Source: CAZKUN01 sp964555935
GTDB taxonomy: Bacteria; Armatimonadota; Zipacnadia; Zipacnadales; VGFC01
Direction of reading: 5' to 3'
Length of the DNA: 41,904 nt
NCBI GenBank assembly: GCA_964555935.1
Contig: CAZKUN010000057.1
Location: 1-41,904 of the forward strand
Shown: in pieces, positions 8,279 to 15,382 of the stretch
Layout: every line of letters starts with the position of its first letter
Numbering within the stretch: position 1 is the first letter of the stretch
Notes under the pieces: generated by a model
Told to the model about the DNA's origin: nothing
Seen by the model: only the letters and a program-made list of their open reading frames with translations
Databases searched by the model: none
Translations under genes and position numbers: made by a program

Positions 8279-8292
8279 CCGCTGGGCGAGTG
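8261..8292 (+). promoter_or_regulatory. Second, overlapping hairpin in the groES leader
   Basis: CACTCGC at 8261-8267 pairs with GCGAGTG at 8286-8292. Its left arm overlaps the right arm of the larger inverted repeat by three bases, so the two structures could not form fully together in RNA. This is compatible with a structural switch, but no function is shown. Confidence 0.35.
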
Positions 8293-8295
8293 GCC

Positions 8296-8317
8296 GTATT
8301 GGGGGATCAATACCCCC
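8296..8317 (+). repeat. Short inverted repeat 70 bases upstream of groES
   Basis: GTATTG at 8296-8301 is matched by CAATAC at 8308-8313. The overlapping GGGGG (8301-8305) and CCCCC (8313-8317) could form an alternative stem. This may be an operator or a leader hairpin. No clear -10 element is visible nearby. Confidence 0.35.
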
Positions 8318-8382
8318 GTTCGGATCGGCTGCGGGGCGGCCCAGCGAAGACTTCCAACGCAACCTGAAGGGGGGTACACGAG

Positions 8383-8667
8383 ATGGCATTGAAGGTTCTA
8401 GGTGACCGCGTGATGATCAAGCAGGACGCAGAAGAAGAGACGAAGGGCGGAATTATCCTACCGGATTCGGCCAAGGAGAAGCCGCAGGCCGGCACCGTTA
8501 TCGCAGTCGGTGAGGGCCGCGTTCTCGACAATGGCGAGTATGCGCCGCCGCCAGTAGAGGCCGGCGATCGCATCATATTCGGCAAGTACGGCGGGACGCC
8601 GATAACCGATGGTGACGAGGAGCTTATCATTCTGAACTCCTCGGACATCTTCGCCAAGGAAGCCTAA
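8383..8667 (+). CDS. groES: Co-chaperonin GroES (Hsp10)
   Basis: This 94-residue lid subunit caps the GroEL cavity as a heptamer. The family features are all present: the N-terminal LKVLGDRVMIK, the flexible mobile loop EEETKGGIILPDSAKEKPQ that grips GroEL, and the VIAVGEGRVLDNG and AGDRIIFGKYGGT strands. Length is normal. A G-rich ribosome site (AAGGGGGG) precedes the ATG. It is the first gene of a two-gene operon with groEL, 98 bases downstream. The upstream 205 bases are rich in inverted repeats and are the likely control region. Confidence 0.97.
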   Translation: MALKVLGDRVMIKQDAEEETKGGIILPDSAKEKPQAGTVIAVGEGRVLDNGEYAPPPVEAGDRIIFGKYGGTPITDGDEELIILNSSDIFAKEA

Positions 8668-8700
8668 GCGGCATCCATGAGTAAGGGCCAGCGGGCCAAA

Positions 8701-8721
8701 CTTGGGGACGTGATCCCCAGG
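8701..8721 (+). promoter_or_regulatory. Hairpin in the groES-groEL intergenic region
   Basis: CTTGGGG and CCCCAGG form a 7-base stem (one G-U pair) around a 7-base loop, about 45 bases before the groEL start. It has no T tract, so it is not a classical terminator. It may be a processing or stability element between the two cistrons. Confidence 0.35.
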
Positions 8722-8765
8722 CCTGCCGAGCCCGGCCGTGTGGACGGGAGGAGACGAATCTAGCC

Positions 8766-10445
8766 ATGGCAGTCAAGAAGATCAAGTTTCATGAGGATGC
8801 GCGCGCGGCCCTCATGGCAGGCGCCGACACAGTTGCCAACGCCGTAAAGGTGACACTCGGCCCGGCCGGTCGCAACGTGCTGCTTGAGAAGAAGTTCGGC
8901 GCACCGACCATCACCAAAGACGGCGTGACGGTCGCGAAAGAGATCGAGCTGGAGGGCCACTTCGAGAATATGGGCGCCCAGCTCCTGAAGGAAGTTGCAT
9001 CCAAGACAAACGATGTCGCGGGTGACGGGACGACCACCGCCACGGTGCTCGCCCAGGCCATCCTGCTCTCGGGCCTCCGCTCGGTCGCTGCCGGCGCGAA
9101 CCCAATGTTCGTCAAGGCAGGGATCGACAAGGCCGTCAAGGCGGTTGTCGAGTACCTTCGTGGGATCGCCGTTGAGGTCCGCACGGAGGAGGAGATGGAG
9201 GCGGTTGCCTCCATCGCCGGCAACAGCGCGACAGTTGGTAAGGTCGTCGCCGACGCAATGAGTGAGGTCGGCAAAGATGGCGTCATCACGGTTGAGGAGT
9301 CGAAGGGCACTGCCACCGAGTTGAAGCACGTCGAGGGCATGCAGTTCGACAAGGGCTATCTCTCACCGTACTTCGTGACCAACGCGGAGACGATGGAGTG
9401 CGTCCTCGAGGACCCGCTGATCCTTCTTTTCGAGAAAAAGATCAGCAGCGTTCCCGACCTCGTGCCGATCCTCGAACTCTCGATTCAGGCCGCCAGGCCG
9501 TTGGTCATCGTCGCCGAGGACATCGAGGGCGAGGCGCTCGCGACCCTGGTTCTGAACAGACTGCGCGGCTCGCTGCAGGCCGTGGCCGTGAAGGCTCCCG
9601 GCTTTGGCGATCGGCGCAAGTCGATGCTCGAGGACATGGCCGTCCTCACCGCCGGCACGTTCATTAGCGAGGAGCTTGGCATCAGCCTCGACAGCCTCTC
9701 CTTGGATCAGTTGGGCAGCGCCAAGCGCGTGGCCGTCACGAAGGACAACACGACGATCATCGAGGGTGCGGGCTCAGCGGACGCGATCCGCGGTCGGATC
9801 GGTCAGCTTCGTCGCCAGATCGAAGACACCGATTCGAGCTACGATCGCGAGAAGCTCGAAGAGCGCCTCGCGAAGCTCGCTGGCGGCGTGGCCGTCGTCG
9901 AGGTTGGCGCCCCGACCGAGGTCGAGCTGAAAGAGCGCAAGCACCGTTACGAGGACGCTCTCTCGGCGACCCGCGCGGCCGTCGAAGAGGGCATTGTTCC
10001 TGGTGGTGGCGCGGCGCTTCTCGGAGCGATCGACGCCGTTGCGACGATCGAGGCCGAAGGCGATGTCCTGATTGGCGTCAACATCGTCAAGGACACGCTT
10101 GCCACGCCCATGATCCAGATCTGCGATAACGCAGGTCTGAAGGGCGAGGTCATCGTCGGGCAGCTCGCGGATGAGGAACCGAACAAGGCCCTCAACGCGC
10201 TCTCCGGCGAGATCGTTGACATGGTCGACGCAGGAATCATCGACCCCGTCAAAGTCACCCGTTCGGCGCTGGAGAACGCAGCCAGCATCGCCGGGATGAT
10301 CCTGACCACCGAGTCCGCGGTGGCCGAGATCCCCGAACCCGCTCCGCCGATGCCTCCGGGCGGCCCTGGTGGCCCTCCTGGCGGCGGCATGGGTGGGATG
10401 GGCGGCATGGGTGGAATGGGCGGCGGCATGCCCGGCATGATGTAA
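8766..10445 (+). CDS. groEL: Chaperonin GroEL (Hsp60)
   Basis: This 559-residue chaperonin forms the double-ring folding chamber closed by GroES. Visible motifs are the nucleotide-binding TLGPAGRNVLLEKKFG and KDGVTVAKEIEL, the catalytic loop VAGDGTTTATVLAQAI, and ALSATRAAVEEGIVPGGGAA near residue 400. The C-terminus ends in the typical GGM-type disordered tail (GGMGGMGGMGGMGGGMPGMM), which is longer than the usual E. coli tail and accounts for most of the extra length. The ATG follows a GGGAGGAG site at a slightly long spacing. It is co-transcribed with groES and ended by a strong terminator. Confidence 0.98.
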   Translation: MAVKKIKFHEDARAALMAGADTVANAVKVTLGPAGRNVLLEKKFGAPTITKDGVTVAKEIELEGHFENMGAQLLKEVASKTNDVAGDGTTTATVLAQAILLSGLRSVAAGANPMFVKAGIDKAVKAVVEYLRGIAVEVRTEEEMEAVASIAGNSATVGKVVADAMSEVGKDGVITVEESKGTATELKHVEGMQFDKGYLSPYFVTNAETMECVLEDPLILLFEKKISSVPDLVPILELSIQAARPLVIVAEDIEGEALATLVLNRLRGSLQAVAVKAPGFGDRRKSMLEDMAVLTAGTFISEELGISLDSLSLDQLGSAKRVAVTKDNTTIIEGAGSADAIRGRIGQLRRQIEDTDSSYDREKLEERLAKLAGGVAVVEVGAPTEVELKERKHRYEDALSATRAAVEEGIVPGGGAALLGAIDAVATIEAEGDVLIGVNIVKDTLATPMIQICDNAGLKGEVIVGQLADEEPNKALNALSGEIVDMVDAGIIDPVKVTRSALENAASIAGMILTTESAVAEIPEPAPPMPPGGPGGPPGGGMGGMGGMGGMGGGMPGMM

Positions 10446-10459
10446 GTCCACCGAACCTG

Positions 10460-10498
10460 AAATGGCCGCCCCGCGATACGTGGGGCGGCCATTTTGTT
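10460..10498 (+). terminator. Strong Rho-independent terminator after groEL
   Basis: A perfect 13-base stem (AAATGGCCGCCCC at 10460-10472 with its complement at 10482-10494) surrounds a 9-base loop. The T-rich TTTTGTT follows. It lies 14 bases after the groEL stop codon and closes the groES-groEL operon. Confidence 0.93.
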
Positions 10499-10527
10499 GT
10501 ACAGCCCCGCCCGAGGGCCGGCCAACC

Positions 10528-11232
10528 ATGATCCCAATCCGCGACAGCATCCCATCACGCACGACGCCCTACGTCTCGTATTCGATCATCGCCATCTGCG
10601 TGGTGGTGCATATTGCGCAGTACTTCAGCTCGAATCACCTGCTTGAGTGGTCGCTCGTTCCGCGTTACCTCATCAACCCGGTCGAGTGGGTGAAGACCGG
10701 GCCGATCCACGTCTTTGGCGGGCTGATCACGAGCCAATTCCTCCACGGCGACATCATCCATCTCGGTTCGAACATGATCTTCCTCTGGGTCTTCGGCGAC
10801 AACGTGGAGGACCGCCTCGGGCACTTCAAGTTCGTCGTGTTCTACCTCGCCTGCGGCATCATCGCCGGGCTGGCGCAGAGCCTGCTCTCGTGGTTTCCCA
10901 ACATCCCCATGATCGGCGCGAGCGGCGCGATCGCGGGCGTCCTTGGGGCGTACTTCGTGCTCTTCCGCACGGCGTGGGTCAAGTCACTCGTGATCATCGT
11001 GATCATCCCGATCGTCATGGAGATCCCGGCGCTCGTATTCATCGGGATCTGGTTTATCCTCCAGGCGATCAACACGCTCTACACCGTCGGCCCGGTCGAT
11101 GCGAGCGGCGGCGCGGGCGTGGCCTTCGCCGCGCACGTGGCGGGCTTCATTGCGGGGATCGCCCTGCTCCGCACCTTCAACCCCAAGCGCGCTAACCCCA
11201 ACGTCCGCGTTGTCCGGTTTGAGGTCGACTAG
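10528..11232 (+). CDS. Rhomboid-family intramembrane serine protease
   Basis: This 234-residue polytopic membrane protein has the rhomboid signatures. HGDIIHLGSNMIFLWVFGDN (74-93) contains the oxyanion-region His and Asn. GASGAIAGVLGAY (130-142) holds the nucleophile Ser132. AAHVAGFIAG (201-210) holds the catalytic His203. About six hydrophobic segments are visible. Rhomboids cleave transmembrane helices of client proteins within the bilayer. I chose the ATG at 10528 because an upstream in-frame start would lie inside the groEL terminator. The long segment between the first helix and the HGDIIH motif is typical of the bacterial 'rhomboid family' group. Clients are unknown. Confidence 0.93.
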   Translation: MIPIRDSIPSRTTPYVSYSIIAICVVVHIAQYFSSNHLLEWSLVPRYLINPVEWVKTGPIHVFGGLITSQFLHGDIIHLGSNMIFLWVFGDNVEDRLGHFKFVVFYLACGIIAGLAQSLLSWFPNIPMIGASGAIAGVLGAYFVLFRTAWVKSLVIIVIIPIVMEIPALVFIGIWFILQAINTLYTVGPVDASGGAGVAFAAHVAGFIAGIALLRTFNPKRANPNVRVVRFEVD

Positions 11233-11353
11233 CCGACACGGCCAGTCAGCCGCGTTGCGCCTCGCACAAGGCGTCCGCCCCCCTCTTGGCGAAAGCACCA
11301 CCACGCATTACCCAACTCTCGCCGGCTGGCGCCCGGCGGCCGAATCGACAATC

Positions 11354-12010
11354 ATGACCCAGAGAATCACCGCGAGACCTGTCGCTACATTCAGCATCGC
11401 CGCCATCGATCTCGACTCTGGTGATCTCGGCGTCGCCGTGCAGAGCAAGTACTTCGCGGTCGGCGCGGTCGTCCCGTGGGCGGCCGGAGGCATCGGCGCG
11501 ATCGCGACGCAATCTTGGGCCAATACGGACTACGGCCCCGACGGGCTCGGTCTGCTGGAGGACGGGCTTGCCGCCGGCGAGGTGATTGGCCGGCTGACGT
11601 CCGCCGACGCGGACGCTCAGAAACGCCAAGTTGGTGTTGTGGACAGCGAAGGACGCGTCGCGAACTTTACCGGGAACGAGTGCCAGGCGTGGGCCGGCGC
11701 CACTGAGGGTGACGGCTACACGGTCCAGGGCAATCTGTTGGCGGGGCCTGGAGTCATCGCGGCGATGGCGAGCGCGTACGAAGCTCGGGCGCTGCCGCTG
11801 GCCGAGCGTTTGCTGGCAGCCCTGCAGGCGGGTCAGCGCGCGGGTGGAGACAGGCGCGGACAGCAGTCCGCGGCCGTGATCGTCGTCCGAGAGAATGTCG
11901 GCGCCGCCGGATTCAACGATCGGGTCGTCGACTTGCGTGTCGACGATTCACCGACGCCGATTGACGAGCTTGAGCGGTTGCTGGAAATGCACAGGCGGTT
12001 CCACGCCTGA
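11354..12010 (+). CDS. DUF1028 family protein (Ntn-hydrolase-like)
   Basis: This 218-residue protein matches DUF1028 along its whole length: PVATFSIAAIDLDSGDLGVA near the N-terminus, then VQSKYFAVGAVVPWA and AIATQSWANTDYGPDGLGLL. Members are predicted to have an N-terminal nucleophile hydrolase fold, possibly acting on peptides or amino-acid derivatives, but their activity is not established. Some relatives carry a C-terminal peptidoglycan-binding domain, which is absent here. The ATG at 11354 fits the family N-terminus; the ribosome site is weak. The gene is 17 bases before the DUF2207-like gene, so the two may be co-transcribed. Confidence 0.85.
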   Translation: MTQRITARPVATFSIAAIDLDSGDLGVAVQSKYFAVGAVVPWAAGGIGAIATQSWANTDYGPDGLGLLEDGLAAGEVIGRLTSADADAQKRQVGVVDSEGRVANFTGNECQAWAGATEGDGYTVQGNLLAGPGVIAAMASAYEARALPLAERLLAALQAGQRAGGDRRGQQSAAVIVVRENVGAAGFNDRVVDLRVDDSPTPIDELERLLEMHRRFHA

Positions 12011-12027
12011 TTCGCCCGGAGGGGAAG

Positions 12028-13791
12028 ATGACTCGGACGAGCAGGCTGTCGATCGTCCGCACCGGCGGGATCGCCCTCGCGGGACTCGCGTTGTTGGGCA
12101 TGTCGATGCCCCTCCTCGCCCAGGGCCCGCCTCAGCTCGACGAGGTCTACCACTACGTTGTCCTCGGATCCGACGGTGTCGTCGACGACACCATCGGCAT
12201 CACGTTCAGCGAGACTGGCAGCACCCGCGAGAGAATCAGCAACATCGGGCCGCTGCTACCATCGGGCGAGGTCATTCGCTCGGGAATCACGTTCCCCGGC
12301 GAGACGGAGGCGCGCCTCTGTGACGTGGGCCCTGGCGACGAGGCCGACATCTATAGGATCTCGTGGAGTGGCTCGACCTCACTCGGCGCGACCTACCAAT
12401 GCACGGTGAAGTTCCAAGCCCACAGCCCCTCTGTCGAGCGCACCGACCGCGACGGGGAGCCGTGGGTCGTGTTCTCGTGGGCTCCGTCCGAGTGGAGCCT
12501 CCCAATGGGCAAGGAAGTCGTGCATCTGGTATTGCCCATTGAACTCGACGCGAGCATCACGACCCCCGAGCAGGTGACCGACGAGATCGTCAACGAGTCG
12601 GGGCTCGTCACGGAGGAGACCTCCGACTGGCCGCGGATCGTCTACTTCGTCACGCCGGATGAGGAGTCCGGCAAGAACTGGCTCTCCGTCTCCTACGAGC
12701 AAGAGAGCCTGCCCGCGAACGGCGGGGGTGAGATCAAGCTCTATCTCCCCGAGCGGCACTTCTCACTTGCCGAGGCCGGCACGTATGAGGAAGACGAGGA
12801 CGCGGTTGCTCGCACGGGGCCGAACGTGGCGGAGGCTAAGGCGGGCCTTCAGTGGATTGGCATCTTCCTGGGCGTGGCCATCGTGTTGGCAATCGCCATC
12901 ATCGGGATGATCGCGCTTTACAGGCGCGGGCGCAATGTGCCGAAGCTTGAGGAGTACTACGAGGCCCCCGAGATCGAGATCGAGAGCTTTGAGACCGCCG
13001 GCGTCGTGCCCGATCTCAACGCCATCGAGGCTGCGCTCTACCTCGGCAACTCGGCGAAAGTCATCATGTTGCTGGTGCTCTCGCTGGCGCAGCGCGGCAT
13101 CATCTCGATCATCAACCGGCGGCCTCTGCAACTCGAGGTCAACAAGCCGGATGACCCGTCGCTGACATCATATGAAAGCGCGCTGATCGCAGGGGTCATG
13201 GATGACGGCACGATCCAGCGGACGCACATCCCCATCGTCATCGATGAAGTCGCCAAGAGTCTTCAGACCAAGGTGTGGAACGCCGACAAGGATGCCACGC
13301 GCCAGCACTATCGCCAGCGCATCAACGGCTACTGGGACGATCTGCGCCACGGGCGCCGATGGGAGGAGCCGCACTGGCACAGCAACTGGACGTGGCTCAT
13401 GATCGACCGTGACTACGACAAGCATTGGCAGGAGGTCGGCGGCGACCAACTCGCGCCGGCATCCACGTTGCGCGACTCCGGCCTCGTGCAGGGCGCGGAG
13501 GCGATTACAGGTTCGATCGCGGACTTCGCGAGCGGCGTGACCAGCAAGGTTGAGGCCGCGTCGTCGCTCGCCGTGCAGAGCGTTGAGGGGGCGGGGCTCA
13601 AGGTGGCCCAGGCGTTCGGCTATGATGCGTGTCACTCGGCGTGTCACTCCGCATGCCACTCGGCTTGCGTTCACGACGCGTGTCACTCGGCTTGCGTCCA
13701 CTCGGCATGTCACTCGGCGTGTCACTCCGCCTGCGTGTGCCACAGCGCGTGTCATTCGGCGTGTCACAGCGCTTGCGTGAGTAGCTTCTGA
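12028..13791 (+). CDS. DUF2207-like membrane protein with a C-terminal HSAC repeat tail
   Basis: The 587-residue protein has a signal peptide (about 1-31) and an extracytoplasmic beta-rich region (about 32-275). One transmembrane helix follows (about 277-302, ending YRRGR), then a cytosolic part containing the DUF2207-type segment PDLNAIEAALYLGN and LAQRGIISI (about 330-370). The last 53 residues are a Cys/His repeat: from residue 535 there are 13 Cys and 11 His, arranged as ten HSAC units plus one HDAC, in blocks that each end in Val. By the positive-inside rule the tail is cytosolic. The stop codon overlaps the next start (TGATG), suggesting coupling. Function is unknown. Possible roles are metal binding or serving as a substrate for the radical SAM enzyme encoded at 15383. 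Confidence 0.82.
   Translation: MTRTSRLSIVRTGGIALAGLALLGMSMPLLAQGPPQLDEVYHYVVLGSDGVVDDTIGITFSETGSTRERISNIGPLLPSGEVIRSGITFPGETEARLCDVGPGDEADIYRISWSGSTSLGATYQCTVKFQAHSPSVERTDRDGEPWVVFSWAPSEWSLPMGKEVVHLVLPIELDASITTPEQVTDEIVNESGLVTEETSDWPRIVYFVTPDEESGKNWLSVSYEQESLPANGGGEIKLYLPERHFSLAEAGTYEEDEDAVARTGPNVAEAKAGLQWIGIFLGVAIVLAIAIIGMIALYRRGRNVPKLEEYYEAPEIEIESFETAGVVPDLNAIEAALYLGNSAKVIMLLVLSLAQRGIISIINRRPLQLEVNKPDDPSLTSYESALIAGVMDDGTIQRTHIPIVIDEVAKSLQTKVWNADKDATRQHYRQRINGYWDDLRHGRRWEEPHWHSNWTWLMIDRDYDKHWQEVGGDQLAPASTLRDSGLVQGAEAITGSIADFASGVTSKVEAASSLAVQSVEGAGLKVAQAFGYDACHSACHSACHSACVHDACHSACVHSACHSACHSACVCHSACHSACHSACVSSF
13630..13779 (+). repeat. HSAC-coding tandem repeat (protein-level repeat)
   Basis: Twelve-base units encoding Cys-His-Ser-Ala recur, interrupted by single Val codons and one Asp substitution. 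Third positions vary freely (TGT/TGC, TCG/TCC/AGC, GCG/GCA/GCT/GCC, CAC/CAT). The conserved unit is therefore the peptide and not the DNA, which argues for selection on the amino-acid pattern rather than recent slippage. Confidence 0.9.
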
Positions 13792-14675
13792 TGGGGGCGA
13801 CGATGAGGCCGGGGCTACCGGCGAACATCCGAGGCACGGGCGGCGCGAGCGTCGAGGAAATCATCGCCCTGCGCGACGAGGGCCTTGTTGTGTGGGCTGA
13901 GATTCAACTGCCTCGGCTGCTTCGTCCGGCCGATGGCGAGTTGAGGGGCGTCGTGCGGGACGCGGCCGCGCGGCTCGCGTTGCCGGTGTCCCTGCACTCG
14001 GAGACCGCGACCTTCGCGGCGACGAAAGACGCCGGGGTGAGGTCAGTTCTCGCCCAGACGCTGAGCGACACGATCGACCTGGGCGCCGATGTGGGCGCGC
14101 GCGTGATCACGGTCCACCCGCCGCTTGCGAATCCCGGCGGGATCGACGACATGACCGGCGGGCGCTGGGCTGCCGAGGAAGAGGCGCTCCTCAGAGACGC
14201 GACGGACGATCAAGACGAGGCCGAGGCATGGTTCGTCGACATGCTCGGGCCAATCGCGGAGCGCGCGGAGGCGGCGGGTATCGTCTTGGCGCTTGAGAAC
14301 ATGCGAGCCCGTGAGGGCCGCGCGCGACTGAACCATGCCCGCGAAATCGCCCGGTTCGTGCGAGCCATCGACTTGCCCGCCGCGCGCATCTGCCTCGACG
14401 TCCGCAAGGCGCGGCGTGAGGGGCTCGATCCGGCCGAGTTCATTCGCGCGTGCGGGAGATGGATTGCCAACGTTCACGTCGCTGGCTTCACGACAATCGG
14501 CAAGCCCGCGGAAGTGGGCGAGGGCGACATCGACTGGTCCAGTGTTGTGGCCGCGCTGCAGGCGGCCAACTACGCCGGGCCGCTGATCTACGAGGGGCCT
14601 CCCAGCACTGCGGGCGCTTCGCTGCTGGCGCTCAGAGACGCAGCGCGTGCCCGTGATACTGGCCACACGGTATAA
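13791..14675 (+). CDS. Xylose isomerase-like TIM-barrel protein
   Basis: This 294-residue protein resembles the sugar phosphate isomerase/epimerase (AP endonuclease 2-like) TIM-barrel family. Barrel-strand motifs carrying likely metal ligands are VSLHSET, ARVITVHPPLA, GIVLALENMRA (Glu), ARICLDVRKA (Asp), ANVHVAGF (His) and GPLIYEGPP (Glu). These enzymes usually interconvert sugars or cyclitols using a divalent metal. The first ATG overlaps the stop of the preceding gene. A second in-frame ATG at 13803 has a G-rich stretch five bases before it and may be the true start. Its substrate is unknown, and its place beside the HSAC-tail gene may be functional or only neighbourly. Confidence 0.82.
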   Translation: MGATMRPGLPANIRGTGGASVEEIIALRDEGLVVWAEIQLPRLLRPADGELRGVVRDAAARLALPVSLHSETATFAATKDAGVRSVLAQTLSDTIDLGADVGARVITVHPPLANPGGIDDMTGGRWAAEEEALLRDATDDQDEAEAWFVDMLGPIAERAEAAGIVLALENMRAREGRARLNHAREIARFVRAIDLPAARICLDVRKARREGLDPAEFIRACGRWIANVHVAGFTTIGKPAEVGEGDIDWSSVVAALQAANYAGPLIYEGPPSTAGASLLALRDAARARDTGHTV

Positions 14676-14677
14676 CC

Positions 14678-15370
14678 ATGAGAATCGTGGTCTGTCCGCA
14701 ATGCGGACACCAAAACAGATCGGCAATTGTCGCCACCATTTGCGATAGCTGTGGTGATGACATCAGCACGGTCGCCGCCGCAAACGAAGTTGCGGATCGC
14801 TTCGAGGCGGAGCCCGACGACCCCGTCCTCACGCCGGCGACGGCACCAGTCGAGGATGTCGCGCCAGAGCCAGAACCTGAGGACGATCCCGCGCCACCCG
14901 AGAAGATTGCGTGGATCGCCGTGCGGTTGGTCCTGTCGGCCGCAGTGATATACGGCAGCATCACCCTGAGCCTGAAAGTGCCATTGGGATCGGCCCTGGC
15001 CGGCGATCCGCTGCTCGCCGGATCGGTGGCGATCCTCGGTGGCGCCGCCGCTGTGAGCGGCCTGGTGCTGTTGCTCGTCGGCACGGGCCACAAGTCCGGT
15101 GGCGTGACGCTCAGCCTGCGCGGGCTCGGGGTGCTGCTGGCTTTCATCGGAATCTGGGCCGTTGCCGCCATCGCCACTCAAGGCGCCTTTCAGAAGCGAA
15201 CACCGATTCGGCCACGGCGCGTTCGGGAAGACATCCGTCAGGAAATGCTGCGCGGCGGGGGCGAGGGGATGCCGCGAGATCCGGCGATGGGCGGCCCACC
15301 CGCACCTGGTGGGGGCGACGAAAACTCATGGCGTCGTAAGAAGGGAAGGGGCGGCAAGTCAGGCAGGTAG
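14678..15370 (+). CDS. Zinc-ribbon membrane protein of unknown function
   Basis: This 230-residue protein begins with a two-knuckle zinc ribbon (CPQCG at 6-10 and CDSCG at 22-26). An acidic Pro-rich linker follows (about 45-75), then about three hydrophobic segments (about 77-175), and a basic Gly/Arg/Lys-rich tail (RRKKGRGGKSGR). It starts two bases after the preceding stop, so it belongs to the same operon. I do not recognise a family beyond the zinc ribbon. The layout, a cytosolic zinc ribbon tethered to the membrane, is common in bacterial proteins of unknown role. It might act as an adaptor for the membrane-anchored HSAC protein encoded upstream, but nothing in the sequence proves that. 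Confidence 0.7.
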   Translation: MRIVVCPQCGHQNRSAIVATICDSCGDDISTVAAANEVADRFEAEPDDPVLTPATAPVEDVAPEPEPEDDPAPPEKIAWIAVRLVLSAAVIYGSITLSLKVPLGSALAGDPLLAGSVAILGGAAAVSGLVLLLVGTGHKSGGVTLSLRGLGVLLAFIGIWAVAAIATQGAFQKRTPIRPRRVREDIRQEMLRGGGEGMPRDPAMGGPPAPGGGDENSWRRKKGRGGKSGR

Positions 15371-15382
15371 CCGGGCGAACCT

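Noticed and set aside
13630..13779. CRISPR-like or simple DNA tandem repeat
   Set aside because: The units are 12 bases, in frame, and vary at wobble positions. The repeat is at protein level and has no spacer structure.
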